The notes: generated by a model from the letters alone, not told the origin. Shown: positions 36,365 through 48,859, counted from the first letter of the stretch. The stretch: DNA of 64,000 nt from Hippophae tibetana (GCA_037013495.1 CM072803.1:12790001-12854000); one strand, 5' to 3'. Numbers and translations: made by a program.

Positions 36365-36782
36365 TAGTCATATTTAACCTCAAACTCGGTCAACTCAACC
36401 CGGCTACAACCCAAACGGATACTCAGTCATATCTCACAATTCCAGCGATGAAATTCATCTTTCTTTTTATTAAAATTCTTAGAATTTAATTTCCAAGTGA
36501 TTGATAGTCTTAATTTGAATCAAAAACATCATTTTAAATAAAAAGTTAATTAATGCATTCCAATGAACGCTAATGGAAAATTAGAATGATTTTCTTCATG
36601 GTTTTTCACGTTTCAATTCATAGAATCATTGGAAAATCAATAATGAAATCATTTATAATTTTTATATGTATCAAAACCGAGTCTTTCAAAAAACCTAATT
36701 TCAAGGTGCTCGATAAAACAGAGCAAAGCAAAGATCATTCTAAACTGATCAAGATAAAGGTAATATAGGCGTTGATATCAAA

Positions 36783-37166
36783 TATAAGCATAAATTAATC
36801 GACCCAAATGCGGAATAAATAAATTAAAGGGATCAAAAACAAGTAAAGCAAGGATCTTACCTCCAACCATTGAAATTGTTCTTAAAGCTCCAAATTGATC
36901 GAAATTGATTTGCTATCTATGTTAGGAACTTATAAGCTCTTAACAACACTGAAATAGATGGTGTATTGCACTTAAATTGTGTATTAAGCTTAGGGACCAT
37001 AACACCCTTTTTATAGTCATGCTTTCTATCAAAGCATTGGCACCGTTACCAACTTTCAACCATAACCGATGAGCTCTTCAATGATAAAAACGTTTGGACC
37101 ACTAAATGATCTGTTAAAGAAAAACGAAAATGAAAATTGAAGAATTTGAACGGATGATCGATTACA
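36783..37166 (-). repeat. Copia element 1, 5' LTR
   Basis: 384 bp, same length as the 3' LTR. Its plus-strand start has mutated from TG to TA. Confidence 0.95.
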
Positions 37167-37171
37167 AAATA

Positions 37172-38176
37172 TGGTTGAATTTTTTTTAAATAGTTAAATT
37201 ATTATCTCCTTATATATCATTTATGTGTATGGTGTTTTGTTATTGGTATTATATGACCAACAATAAGCAATAAAAATAAGTAAATATAGTCCTGCCTAAA
37301 ATAAAATTTTGGCTTTGCCTCTATTATGGCTAAAGTACTTAAAAAATTCTTCTTTATAAGGATTAGTAGGTTATAACTTGATCTTTCAAAATTTTCCTAT
37401 GGAGTTAAAAAAAATTATTGATAATAAAACCTCACTAGAATGGAGACACATTACATCTCCTAAATCATCGATAATTTTAAGAGATTATCAACTACAAACT
37501 TGCAGGAAAATCGCTGCTTCTTTTTCAATATAGAGTCACGCGAACCCTGATATTCGAATTGCATATCTTATAGTCTTATGAGGTAGTAATACCCTTTGCA
37601 TTTAACCCAATCCAACTAAACTATCCATTGATCGATCTATGGAATCAAATTTTGCAAAATACTTTTTCTCATAATTTTATGCATCCATCAATTAAAATAA
37701 CATAATTTAATTAATTTCTAGCAAGTATTAATGTAATTATTTTATTATCTCATTTTTTGAATTTTATATTTAACTAAAAAGTAATACATTACTTAATGTA
37801 TACAAAACATTATTTGCTTGAAAAAGTACTGTGTATAACATGAGTTACATGTCAATTCTTCTCATGACCCTTGATTTTCCCTTAAAAAGGTAATAGATAT
37901 TTGTTTCGAATAAAGTCAACACACATGGTTAAGTAAGTGAGGGTATATAATTTTTGTATTTAAGAATGTCTTAAAAAAATAGTGACAACAAAAGAGCATG
38001 TCATCATGAGGTAAGGCTAATAATATTGATGATGTTAATAACACATAAATTTATATTTATATTAATTACGACATATTATGTATAAACATAAATTTATATT
38101 CACACTAATTATGGTATGTTATGTGTTAAAATAACTATAAAAATAATAAATTTATTTATTTTTATGAAAATTTTGA
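37172..38176. other. Intergenic sequence between two copia elements
   Basis: No gene seen. At 38038-38131 a segment of about 45 bp (ACATAAATTTATATT...ATTATGT) is repeated in tandem. 37500-37620 is more mixed in composition but matches nothing I recognise. Confidence 0.6.
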
Positions 38177-38345
38177 CATTAGAATGTATATGCATGTAGA
38201 TGATTGCACTCACCTAGTGTAGAGACTTATATAATTGGTAGCTAATGTAATCTATAATAAACAAGTACCTAAACACTTCTATAAGTAGCTTTGCACCTTG
38301 TATTATATAATCAAGAAATACAATCTAGTTTATTCATTTTTCTCA
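38177..38345 (+). repeat. Copia element 2, 5' LTR
   Basis: Aligns with 48676-48850 from TTAGAATGTATAT through GAAATACAATCTAGT. The right edge is set by the TCTCA before the primer site. Confidence 0.85.
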
Positions 38346-38354
38346 AACTGATTT

Positions 38355-39420
38355 ATGGTATCAGAGCTAATAATATTTCTTGACATGCTTCAAGGTGTTT
38401 CTATGGCTTTTCATCCTATAAATTATACATGCAACAACAACAATAAAAACAAAGGTTCTACTCCTACTCAGCCTTTTAATGATGGTCATCAATTGACTAA
38501 TGTTGGTAGTAGCTTCTCTAATATTGCCATGCGTTTAATAAATTTGAGTTTTTATGTCAAAGTTAATAACTAGAATTACCTGATTTGGAGGGAGCAATTT
38601 CTATCCATAAGCATCATGTATAGCCTAGATGATGTTATTGATGAACAAATAATTCCTCTTGTTAAATTTCTTGAAGGATCTTCATGAATCAACCTTGCAT
38701 ATGTACATCGGAATAGGTTGAAAATCTAGTTAATAGTTGGTTTTATACCTTATTTTCTCAGTCTAGCCAATTGTATTTGTCTTAGGAAGAAATTGTTGAT
38801 ATATGTTCTTCAACAAGTTTTTTTAGCATCTCCTCAAGCAAGAATTAAGGACTTGTGTTTTGAGTTGCAAACTCTTACCAAAAATGATCTATCTATTAAG
38901 TAATAAATATACTCTATGTCTCAAACCTATTTTTGATAATCTTTTATCTATTGGTGAGATAATCTTTGAAAGAGAGATATTTTTTATGGGTTTGGTAGTC
39001 TTGATTCCTCCTACAATTCTTTTGTGTCATCTACAACTATGCTTATAAGAAAAGAATGGATTAACATTGAATATTTTCAAAGTTAGTTAATGACTTATGA
39101 TAGGATATTGATTTCTTAGCGTGGTCAAGTTGTTAATGACTCACATAGTCAACTTCAGGCCAATGTAGCTCGTTTTGGTTCTTATAGTAGACATTGTAGC
39201 TCCAAGAACTCAAGTGGTTACAATGGAGGTTCAAATTCTTGTGGTTGTTCTGGTTGAAGTCTTAGAGATTTTCTTCCAAATAATACACCTTTTCAATCTT
39301 AGTCTCCTAAGCAAGATGATTATAACTCTCAATTCAAGAATGGAAAGGATGAAGGTTCTTTTTCTCCTCGTATTCAGCGTCAAATTTGTAACAAACTTGG
39401 ACACCAATAAACAAATTCTT
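38355..39420 (+). pseudogene. Copia element 2 gag
   Basis: Reading pieces are MRLINLSFYVKVNN, stop, NYLIWREQFLSI near 38530-38610 (the N-terminal gag motif of short-LTR copia elements). Later comes QICNKLGHQ with a stop near 39380-39410, a remnant of the zinc knuckle. Several stops and at least one frameshift interrupt it. The longer open frame at 39175-39753 runs mostly in a wrong frame. Confidence 0.75.
38356..38367 (+). other. Primer-binding site, initiator-Met tRNA type
   Basis: TGGTATCAGAGC exactly, the usual copia primer site, 10 bases after the LTR. Confidence 0.9.
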
Positions 39421-41141
39421 TCAACTGAGAAATATACTTCAAGCACAAGGTTAGTTCTTTTGGTTTGGAGACCCTCAACTATACTTGTATTTAGATCTTT
39501 AACAAGTCAAAATGCCTGGATCTATACTCAAGAGCCACATATAATCTTATTCATGATTAAAGTAATCTTTTTTCCTCTTACTACATATAGTGGTTCTAAA
39601 ATTATTGGTGTAGGTAATAGTTCTACTTTGTCCATCAAGAGTCATGGTTTTGGTAATATTAAGACTTCTAGTAACAATTCATTGTCGCATCTTTCTGATT
39701 TACTACACATATATTGTATGTCTAGTAATTTAGTATTAATTAGAAATTTATAAATGAATAATGATGCTGTGGTAGAGTTTCATCATAATCATTTTTTTGT
39801 GAAGGATTCAAAGGCTCGTACAATTTTGGCTCAAGGGAGTGCTAAAGGTAACTTTATACCTTGCAAGGTCATATTCAACATATGTTCTCTTCTAGCATAG
39901 TAAGTCATATTCCTTCTATTTTTTTAGCAATAAAATCTTATTTTTGGAATAATAGGCTTCCTTATGCCTTTACTCAAACCATAGATAAGCTTATTAGTTC
40001 AGGTTCGATATCATGTACTTTTGAAAATAAAACAAGTTTATATTCTCACTATGCAATTTTAAAATCAAATAAGCTTCCTTCTTAGTCTACTTATGTGGCA
40101 AGTGCTTCTATCTTTGAGCTCTTGTATGTTGATTTTTGGTGTTCACCTTTCACTACATGTACTAGTGTAAGATACTTTATGCTGATTGTTGATTATTGTT
40201 CTTAATTTATATGAATATTTTTCTTGAAAACAAAGGATGAGGCTCATGGTTTGTTTCTTAACTTGTTTAATATGGTGGAAAGAAACTTTGATTATTGAGT
40301 TAAGGTAGTTAATTTCAATTTCTCTCATTAGCTCTAGGTTCACTTGGTGTGATTCATAGGAAATCATGTCCTCACACCTCAAAAGCAAAATGGTGTTGTA
40401 AAGACTAAATATAAAAAAGTAATTGAGATAGGCTTAGCCTTACTTTTTCACTTTAGTTTTCTCTCTAAATATTGGTTTTATGCTTTTCGAGTAGCTATTT
40501 GCATTATGAACAGAATACCTACCTAGGATTTGAAGTTTTAGATTTTCTATGAGTTGTTATACTATAAGAAACCAAATTTTCAATTTTTAAGAACATTTGG
40601 TTCACTATACTTTCCAAGTCTTCATTTTTAAAATGCTCATAAACGAAAACCAAGATCCTTACCTTGTGTTTTCTTAGGCTATGCACCTTAATAACAAAGG
40701 TACATTTGACTTGATGTGTCTAGTGTTCGTATATGCACAAGCAAGCATGTGCTATTTGTTGAACATTTTTCCATATGCATCACATGAATTCAAAAGTGTT
40801 TGTTTATGCTGCTGAGAAACCTACATCATTATGTGAGGTCTTTCTTCTTGCAACTAAAGCGTCATCTTTACAATATGAATATATTTTTCCTTTGTCTATT
40901 CCTAGTCTCTTTCTTGCATCCTTTACAAGCACTATTCCATTTTTTTCCTCCTAGATATGCTTATGTTTTAAAGTTTGCTTTCTCTTATACATTACCCCTC
41001 AATACTTTTATTTCTATCTTTCTCTCTTAATTATTTTTAATTTTCCAATTACTACTTTAGTTTTTTCAAACACCAGTCTCAATCTATATATCTCTAACCT
41101 TGATGCTACTTTCATACATATTGACTATAATAACTTGATAG
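39421..41141 (+). pseudogene. Copia element 2 protease and integrase
   Basis: The protease downstream flank reads TTYSGSKIIGVGNSSTLSIK near 39580-39640; the D-S-G active site itself is not legible. EFHHNHFFVKDSKARTILAQ at 39775-39835 is the gag-pre-integrase segment. The integrase C-terminal half reads NGVVKTKYKKVIEIGLAL at 40391-40445, where the catalytic Glu after NGVV has become Lys. YWFYAFRVAICIMNRIPT and PCVFLGYAP (near 40670) follow. Coding then decays until the insertion at 41147. Confidence 0.8.
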
Positions 41142-41146
41142 TTGAC

Positions 41147-42862
41147 TCATGAGTGCTCAAAAAGTACTAAAATAACCATGATTTTATGCACATTAATTGA
41201 TTAAAAATATATATATTTATATGTTTTATCATATATTTATATAAAATTGTCTTTTTCGGAATCACGGGTATTTTTATTATTTTTCAAGTATTTTGGCTTA
41301 AAAACGTAACTTAAAGACTCAAAGAGGAATACTTGAAGCAATACATCACAAATATATTAATAAATAAATGGGAAAAGGCCAATAAATATGCAAAAATTGG
41401 ACAAAATGGGTCAAAAAAGAGAAAATCGTGCCCAGCCGCGCGCGCTGACGCCCGTTTCGCCCCATTTTTCACGTGCAACCGCCCATGACGTCATCAATGA
41501 CCTCAACATTTCCATTACGCGTTTTTACATTTTTTTAACATTGTTTTACTCATTTTTTCTCTCCATCCTCACATATAAATACCCCCCTTCCCTTCACTTC
41601 AAAACACACATTCTACACCTTCAAAACACACTTCTCTCTTTTTTCTTTCTCTCTTTTCTTAGATTTTTAGGTTTTTCTTAGTTTTTAGTTAATTTCTCTT
41701 AGTTTTAGAGTTCTTCCCTTTTTGGGAAGAACTAGTTATGTTTATGTAATTTATTAGCTTTTTGATTCAATAAATGGGAGTACAAATTCCGTTTGGAGGT
41801 TTTCCAGCAACGGGAATAGCGTCAAAGTTCTGTAAGGATTTTATTTTCTTTACAGTTATTTTTATGTTTTATTCTTACATTTTATATTTAATTTGTCTGT
41901 GATTAAATTTAATTGTGCTGGCTGTTAATAAACATGATGTAAAAATAACGTTGTTATGCTTGCGAAATATTAAATAGGTGAAAATCTCTAAAATGAATTG
42001 ATTTTGTTTTTATTCAAGATTTTATATTAAGAATGTTAGAGAGAAATATATTATTTTTCATTACAAACTTAAACCTGAAAATTAGATTTTAAGGTTTAGT
42101 TATCCGGTCTGATTTAGAGTAGTGCTCTTTTATTTGATGGTACAATCGCCCGGTAGTTAGAGTGAAGCTCTATTTCAAAAGTTTTTATAAGAATTATTAT
42201 CTGAAAATGTATTTACGACATGTTTTCAGTAGTGGTTTTAAAACTTGAAAGTTAGTACTCGGATAACTGAATTCTTAGGTTTAATTTGGACACCTTGAAT
42301 AAAGTTTAAACTGTCTAACCCCACCAAATGTGGCATTTAAATTGTTCATTTTCAATCTCTTAGAAAAAGGAATTAATTTAATTAAGCATATTAGTTATCA
42401 ACCCCACCCATAGGTGTTAATTGATTTGTTTAGTTAACAAAGAATATCTAACCCCACCAAAGGTGGTATTCATACAAAAAAGGGAGAATCAATAAATATT
42501 AATTCATATCTTTAATAACCTAAATAATACGAGCAAGCATAATTAACTTAGTTATAATATCCATAAATATTTCGCTATTATAAATGATAAAATTTGTATA
42601 AATGTTTATTGAATCTATGTTTATTTTTATGTAAGTATATTAAAAACACAAAACCCCAAAATATCGTGACAGGATGTTTAGGATTTAATTTCGTTTTTAA
42701 AAGTTTGAATAATAAATGAAAAACCGCATACATTCCTTCCTTAGATCGACCTTGGGAGTATACTTATCATTTTCTTCGAAATGATTCGTGCACTTGTGAG
42801 AGTTTTATAAATATTAAAACAAAGTATTGGCAAGAATCGACGATGTCGGTTTTCGCTCATCA
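41147..42862 (+). repeat. LARD 5' LTR
   Basis: TCATGAGTGCTC...CGCTCATCA. The first dinucleotide is mutated from TG to TC. It contains a promoter-like region (41470-41580) and three CCACC/GGTGG motifs (42317-42466). Confidence 0.95.
41470..41580 (+). promoter_or_regulatory. LTR promoter: G-box, TGACGTCA, TATA
   Basis: CACGTG (41470-41475), the palindrome TGACGTCA (41486-41493) and TATAAAT (41574-41580) lie in order with promoter-like spacing. The right LTR keeps TGACGTCA (44935-44942) and TATAAAT (45014-45020); its G-box is altered to GACGTG. bZIP factors bind such sites in plants; binding here is inferred. Confidence 0.6.
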
Positions 42863-43042
42863 AGTTTTTGGCAGTGAAAAATTACCATGCTTAATTAGAA
42901 AAAAAAGATTTAACAATTTAAAAATTAAAAAAACAAAAAAACAAAAAAACAAAAAAAAAATTCTTTTTTTTATGTTCACGTTTTCATTTTTTGTGTTTGA
43001 TTTTATTTTTGTTTTATGTGATTTAGTAATTTTTGAAATAAA

Positions 43043-43081
<39 letters not shown>

Positions 43082-44575
43082 CTCACAAAAATTTATCATT
43101 TCTTTAAATCAAATTTAAGTAAATAGTTAAGTCTTTTCTACTGTTAGATTAATTTTTGAAAACATATCATGAAATATTTTGTAATTATTTTTTATAATTA
43201 GTTAGTTTTTGTCATAACTAGTATTTCTTGATAAAATGTAGAAATTATATTAAACCCAAAATCGGTGTTTATGAATTTTTTTAGTGGAGACTACCCTCTG
43301 AGATATAATTTGAGCCTAATTTCTTTTATTCAGAGTGAAATATATATTTTTTCTACTCCAAACACATTTCTTATTTATTCAAATTTTTAGATGATCTCTA
43401 TAGGTATTAGCATTGAATGTATGCATTTTTTTCTCATCTTAATAGAGTATCATATATTTTTTATTATTATTTTTGCTTAGATTAAATGATTTGAGTAGAA
43501 ATTGATAGTATATGTTTATATCTCATTTATGCATGACTGCTACAAAAGCAAAAAAAAACATATCTGGGGTTACCTAAACCAAGATCAAACAGAAAAGCCA
43601 CAAAATTAACCACTCACCAAAATCCTAAAAAAATGTACAATCTGTACATGGGTTGACTCTCTAAAAAAATACATATATTGAAAAATATCTACATAAAAAA
43701 AATAGAGAGATAAAAAATATATAGTATCATCTACATACTATGACCCACATTCCCTACAAAGTTGTGAGTACAGGCTAATTATAAAAGAAAGATATAGGAA
43801 GTAATTCCCTAAAAAGTCATTGCAATTTCTTCATTTGTAAAATGTATATATCTTGAAATTCTTTCTTAATGAGTTTGATTTATGCAAGAAAATAATTTTT
43901 ATATATGATATCTTTATAATTTATACATTCGATTCCTTTCATGAGATCAATGTTAAAATAACACTTTGAGCCTTTATTCTTTATACATATGCGAACATAT
44001 TAGTTCATTTCTATACATCAACTCTTTCGCATATAAATTAGTATGAGTGTTTGAACCCATAGGATTCAGTGTTTTGAGAGTATTGACTTGTGAGGAATAG
44101 AGTCGAAGCGAATTCTGATTCATGACACTAAAATTGGGTAAAATTAAATTGATACATTTTTTTATATGAAATATGAAAATGATTTTCGACTAATTATTAT
44201 AATAAAATCATGATTGTTTAAAGAGATTAAAATAACTTATGTTTGAGATTTTAATTATGATCTTAAAGGAGATTAAAAAGTATGAGATATTTTTGTGATA
44301 TGTTGTTTTCTTTTATTCTTAAATTAATTTTGTTGTAATTTTAGTTTTTGATTTGATTGTTTTTATTTTTACATTTAGTTCAATGTTGTGGGTATCATTA
44401 CTGAAAATCCTCACGAGACTCAAACTCGTCCACTAGGGCAACCTAGGGGTTTAAAGGCTTGTTGCATAGGCTAAATGCAACCGTTTCAATCCACGAAAGT
44501 GATTTAGGATAGTTTAATTTTTAGTTTTTATCGCTTCTCTTACTAAGGGACTAGCAAAAAGCTGGTTGGGGGTTG
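42863..44575 (+). other. LARD internal region, non-coding
   Basis: No retroelement protein is recognisable. There is an (AT)n run at about 43046-43078. The Ile/Tyr-alternating open frames over it are artefacts. Confidence 0.85.
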
Positions 44576-46279
44576 TGATGACTACTCAAAAAGCACTAAA
44601 ATAACCATGATTTTATACACATTAATTGATTAAATATATATATATTTATATGTTTTATCATATATTTATATAAAATTGTCTTTTTTGGAATCACGGGTAT
44701 TTTTATTGCTTTTCAGGTATTTTGGCTTAAAAACGTAACTTAAAGACTCAAAGAGGAATACTTGAAGCAATATATCACAAATATATTAATAAATAAATGG
44801 GAAAAGGTCAATAAATATGCAAAAATTGGACAAAATGGGTTAAAAAGGTCAAAAAGGAGAAAATCGCGCCCTTTCGCGCGCGCCGACGCTCGTTTCGCCC
44901 CATTTTTGACGTGCAGCCGCCCATGATGTCATGCTGACGTCATCAATGACCTCAGCATTTCCATTACGCGTTTTTACATTTTTTTTTACTCATTTTTTCT
45001 CTCCATCCTCACCTATAAATACCCCCTTCCCTTCACTTCAAAACACACTTCTCTCTTCTTTCTTTCTCTCTTTTCTTAGATTTTTAGTTTTTCTTAGTTT
45101 TTAGTTAATTTCTCTTAGTTTTAGAGTTCTTCCCTTTTTGGGAAGAACTAGTTATGTTTATATAATTTTTTAGCTTTTTGATTCAATAAATGGAAGTGCA
45201 AATTCCGCTTGGAGGTTTTCCAGCAACAGGAATAGCGTCGAAGTTCTGTAAGGATTTTATTTTCTTTACAGTTATTTTTATGCTTTATTCTTACATGTTA
45301 TATTTAATTTGTTTGTGATTAAATTTAACTGTGGTGGCTGTTAATAAACATGATGTAATAATAACGTTGTTATGCTTGCGAAATATTAAATAGGTGAAAA
45401 TCTCTAAAATGTATTGATTTTCTTTTTATTCAAGATTTTATATTAAGAATGTTAGAGAGAAATATATTATTTTTCATTACAAACTTAAACCTGAAAATTA
45501 GATTTTAAGGTTTAGTTATCCGGTCTGATTTAGAGTAGTGTTCTTTTATTTGATGGTATAATCGCCCGGTAGTTAGAGTGAAGCTCTATTTCAAAAGTTT
45601 TTATAAGAATTATTATCTGAAAATGTATTGACGACATGTTTTCAGTAGTGGTTTTAAAACTTGAAAGTTAGTACTCGGATAACTGAATTCTTAGGTTTAA
45701 TTTGGACACCTTGAATAAAGTTTAAACTGTTTAACCCCACCAAAGTTGGCATTTAAATGGTTCATTTTCAATCTCTTAGAAAAAGGAATTAATTTAATTA
45801 AGCATATTAATTATCAACCCCACCCATAGGTGTTAATTGATTTGTTTAGTTAACAAAGAATATCTAACCCCACCAAAGGTGGTATTCATACAAAAAAGGG
45901 AGAATCAATAAATATTAATTCATATCTTTAATAACCTAAATAATACGAGCAAGCATAATTAACTTAGTTATTATATCCATAAATACTCCGCCATTATAAA
46001 TGATAAAATTTGCATAAATATTTATTGAATCTATGTTTATTTTTATGTAAGTAGATTAAAAACACAAAACCCCAAAATATCGTGACAGGATGTTTAGGAT
46101 TTAATTTCATTTTTAAAAGTTTGAATAATAAATTAAAAACCACATACATTCCTTCCTTAGATCGACCTTAGGAGTATACTTATTATTTTCTTCGAAATGA
46201 TTCGTGCACTTGCGAGAGTTTTATAAATATTAAAACCAAAGTATTGGCAAGAATCAACGATGTCGGTTTTCGCTCATCA
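44576..46279 (+). repeat. LARD 3' LTR
   Basis: TGATGACTACTC...CGCTCATCA, aligned with 41147-42862. It differs by small indels, including an extra GTCATGCTGAC near 44928-44940. Confidence 0.95.
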
Positions 46280-46284
46280 TTGAC

Positions 46285-47110
46285 CCTTTTGTTCTAAATA
46301 ACTTTTTACCCTATGTTCCTCATATGGTTGAATTCCAAAACATGCCTTTAAAATCTAAGCTTATTTTCTCAATTTTTGTAACTATTTTACTTGAAACAAG
46401 TTCTTATTCTAAGCTTGTGGTATAAAGGAATGAGAGGAGAGTTTGATGAACTAATTGCTAATGGAACTTAGGATTTAGTACCTTTCCTTAGTGATGTCGG
46501 TCATATTAGGAGGAAATAGGTTAACAAAACCAAGCTTAAGAGTGATAGCACTCTGGATGAATATAAGGCAAGACTAGTTACTAATGGGTATGATTAGGTG
46601 AAAGGGATTAACTACTCAAATACGTTTTCACTAGTTTTCAAGCCTCAAGCAGCGAGTATATTGCTTACTCTTTCTCTCACTATGAGTTAAAATTTAAAGC
46701 AACTAGATGCCGATAATGCATTTCTCAATGTAGACTTACAAGAGGTAGTTTATATGAAAAACCCATGGGGTTTTGAAGACATAAAACATCCCACATGGGT
46801 GTACACAATGAAGAAAGTTTTACATGGACATAAACAATCCCCTAGAGCCTAGTATCAATAGCTTTGTCCTAGCTAGGTTGAACTAAAATTTATTAATTCC
46901 AAGGCATAAGTTCAGTGTTTGTCAAGTTCAGTGAACAACATTTGATTATATTCCTTGTTTATATTGATAATATAATAATCATAGGGAGTGATAGTACATA
47001 CATGAAGCAACCTTTGATACTGTTATATGATTAGTTTACATTGAAGGATCTTGGTGATTTTTACTACTTGGTTTTCAAGTTCAAAGGTTTCCTGATCAGA
47101 TTCATCTATC
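46285..47110 (+). pseudogene. Copia element 2 reverse transcriptase
   Basis: The copia reading resumes right after the TTGAC duplication. Motifs in order: LDEYKARLVTNGYD, stop, VKGINYSNTFSLVFKP near 46555-46640, LKQLDADNAFLNVDLQEVVY near 46695-46760 (first catalytic Asp block), and KKVLHGHKQSPRA then a stop near 46810-46850, where the usual YGLKQ is HGHKQ. The YVDD region after 46950 is not readable in frame. Multiple stops show long inactivity. Confidence 0.85.
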
Positions 47111-47389
47111 TCAACACAAGCATGTCTTCTCCTTGATATATAAAGCTAGCCTGGATACTTCTAAACCTCTTAAAATACAAATGTGTTCATCTTCTATGCT
47201 CCCCAAGCATGTTGGTGTTTTGTTGTAAGATGGTGCTTTGTTAAGAAGTATTATATAAGGGTTACAATATTGTGTGATCACTTGACATGAGATTTTATAT
47301 ACTATGAATAGGCCATGCCAATTATTACATTCATTGACTTACAGCCAAAAGAATCCTAAGATATTTAAAAGGATCAGCTACTCATTATA

Positions 47390-47860
47390 TCACTCTCCAA
47401 AAGACTGATTCTTTGGTAATCGTTGGTTTTACAAGTAGTGACTTAGCTAGTTTTCCTGATGAAAAAAAAGAGTACATATAGATATTGCATCTTATTTTGG
47501 TGATAGCATTATCTCTTACTCTTCCTTAAAACAAAAGGTTGCAACCCAATCAAGTATTGAGGTAGAGTACAGAACACTTGTAATGGATTTTACAGAAGTG
47601 ATATGGCTACAATCCTTGTTAAAGGAAATGAAGTATTTTGAACCTCAAAAATCTGTGCTTTTCATTGATTCAATCAATGCTAAATACCTTGCTGCAAACC
47701 TTGTAATGCATGCTATAATGAAGCATGTTAAAATAGATTTCAATTTCATTTAGAACTTAGTTTTCGAAGGAATGTTAGATGTAACTCTTTTAGAAGAGAA
47801 GGTAGCAAACATGATGAGAATGTTAGATTGTTACGAATTTCAATTGAACCTTTCACAAGA
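47390..47860 (+). pseudogene. Copia element 2 RNase H
   Basis: Reading pieces SYSSLKQKVATQSSIEVEYR (47515-47575, with the SxxEVEYR acidic block), VIWLQSLLKEM and MKHVKIDFNFI at 47715-47755 match copia RNase H. The preceding DWAG-like block is frame-broken near 47430-47490. It ends near VANMMRML. Confidence 0.85.
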
Positions 47861-48675
47861 TCAAAGTAAAAACAGCTTAAGGAAACATTGAATGGACTTA
47901 TTCAAGAATTAAGTAATGATCAAATAGTGCCTAAAGTGGAGCACAAGACATAAAGGGAACCAGTCAATGAAATAAGAGAAAATGTGGATTTTGTAGGCTC
48001 GTCGCGGCATGGTTCCATATGAGCTGCGACATGGTACTCTCTATTTGGGAAGTGAAATTCACACAAGACCATATACATTGTGGTAGAGAAGAAGTGGAAT
48101 CATAACTAAGCCCTTTCAATTTTTTTTATCATTTTCAAGCTTTCCATACATGGATGTGGCATAGTTTAACAATCGCCACAACCCACATACTTTTCTTTGT
48201 ATTTTCTTGGCCATTAGATAACAATCTAATGGTTAACTTTAGGGTTTAATATGTATTCTTTATATAGCTGGTGCTGTCAGATTGTAGAACATGTTACGTC
48301 ATTTTACAAACTTTGATTTAATATCAACTTGAGAGCTTTTAATGCTCTTTATTCCTCAAAGAAACGAACTTATCAAGAGACTTGTAAACCTTATGATATC
48401 CTATCATCTTGACATTTTGGTAAGTAATATCCATTATGTCAAGATGAGTGCTATTAATTTGAATATTGGTTTTATGAGATCAATTTCAATTTCATTGATG
48501 GGTCTTTGACCGTGTCTCTTATAGTTTTTAAACCAAAATATCGTGTTTGTGGGTTATAAGGCTCGTGTTCATGGGTTTGCATCAAAATGCATTTACAAAA
48601 CTCTTAGAGAAGTCACAATTCTTGCCTCTAAAACTCAAATCCATGGTTCTTCCTTACCATAAGTTTAAGAGGGGC
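47861..48675. other. Copia element 2 3' untranslated region
   Basis: About 0.8 kb between RNase H and the 3' LTR without coding similarity. It ends in the purine tract at 48661-48675. Confidence 0.6.
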
Positions 48676-48850
48676 TATTAGAATGTATATACATGTAAAG
48701 GATTGCACTTACCTATTGTAGGGACTTAATTAGTACAGAACTAGTAGGTAATATAATATGCCATAGTCAAGTACTTAAACACTTTTATAAGAAGCTTTGT
48801 GCTTGTAATATACAATCCAAAAATACAATCTAGTCTCTTCATTCTTTTCT
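48676..48850 (+). repeat. Copia element 2, 3' LTR
   Basis: Begins TATTAGAATGTATATACATG and aligns with the 5' LTR. The right limit is uncertain by about 10 bases because of a T-rich end. Confidence 0.85.
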
Positions 48851-48859
48851 TTTTTAGAC

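Larger units (their letters stand above)
35296..36782. other. Copia element 1 leader, 1.5 kb, non-coding
   Basis: AT-rich untranslated sequence between gag and the 5' LTR, long for a copia leader. It contains two tRNA-like modules (36147-36210 and 36282-36364). Confidence 0.75.
30627..37166 (-). mobile_element. Full-length Ty1-copia element, inactive
   Basis: Two 384-bp LTRs (30627-31010 and 36783-37166) bound a minus-strand gag, protease, integrase, reverse transcriptase, RNase H order. The 5-bp target duplication AAATA is exact (30622-30626 and 37167-37171). The purine tract AAAGTGGGAGAA (complement at 31011-31022) abuts the 3' LTR. A primer-site-like TTGATATCAACGC (complement at 36769-36782) abuts the 5' LTR. 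Stops and frameshifts run throughout, and the LTRs differ at dozens of positions, so the insertion is old. Confidence 0.95.
41147..46279 (+). mobile_element. Non-coding LTR retrotransposon (LARD-like) nested in copia element 2
   Basis: LTRs of 1716 bp (41147-42862) and 1704 bp (44576-46279) flank 1713 bp of internal DNA without coding capacity. The 5-bp target duplication TTGAC is exact (41142-41146 and 46280-46284). TTTTTGGCAGTG after the left LTR resembles a decayed TTTTTGGCGCC-type primer site, and GCTGGTTGGGGGTTG (44561-44575) is the purine tract. The LTRs look alike at well over nine bases in ten by eye, so this is one of the youngest insertions here. The primer and purine tracts point to gypsy-derived parentage. 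Confidence 0.9.
38177..48850 (+). mobile_element. Ty1-copia element 2, interrupted by another LTR element
   Basis: Short LTRs of about 170-175 bp (38177-38345 and 48676-48850) bound a plus-strand gag, protease, integrase, reverse transcriptase, RNase H set. A perfect TGGTATCAGAGC primer site (38356-38367) follows the 5' LTR. A purine tract (AAGTTTAAGAGGGGC, 48661-48675) precedes the 3' LTR. The Pol region is split by the element at 41147-46279. Every domain carries stops. The right LTR edge is approximate and no target duplication was confirmed. Confidence 0.9.

Noticed and set aside
39175..39753. 192-residue plus-strand open frame as a new gene
   Set aside because: Copia gag and protease motifs are legible in neighbouring frames of the same DNA, so this is a wrong-frame reading.
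41388..41681. 97-residue plus-strand open frame
   Set aside because: It lies across the LTR promoter and TATA box and has no recognisable domain; the matching right LTR does not conserve it as a gene.
42843..43118. Open frames with long Ile/Tyr alternation on both strands
   Set aside because: They are produced by the (AT)n microsatellite inside the LARD.
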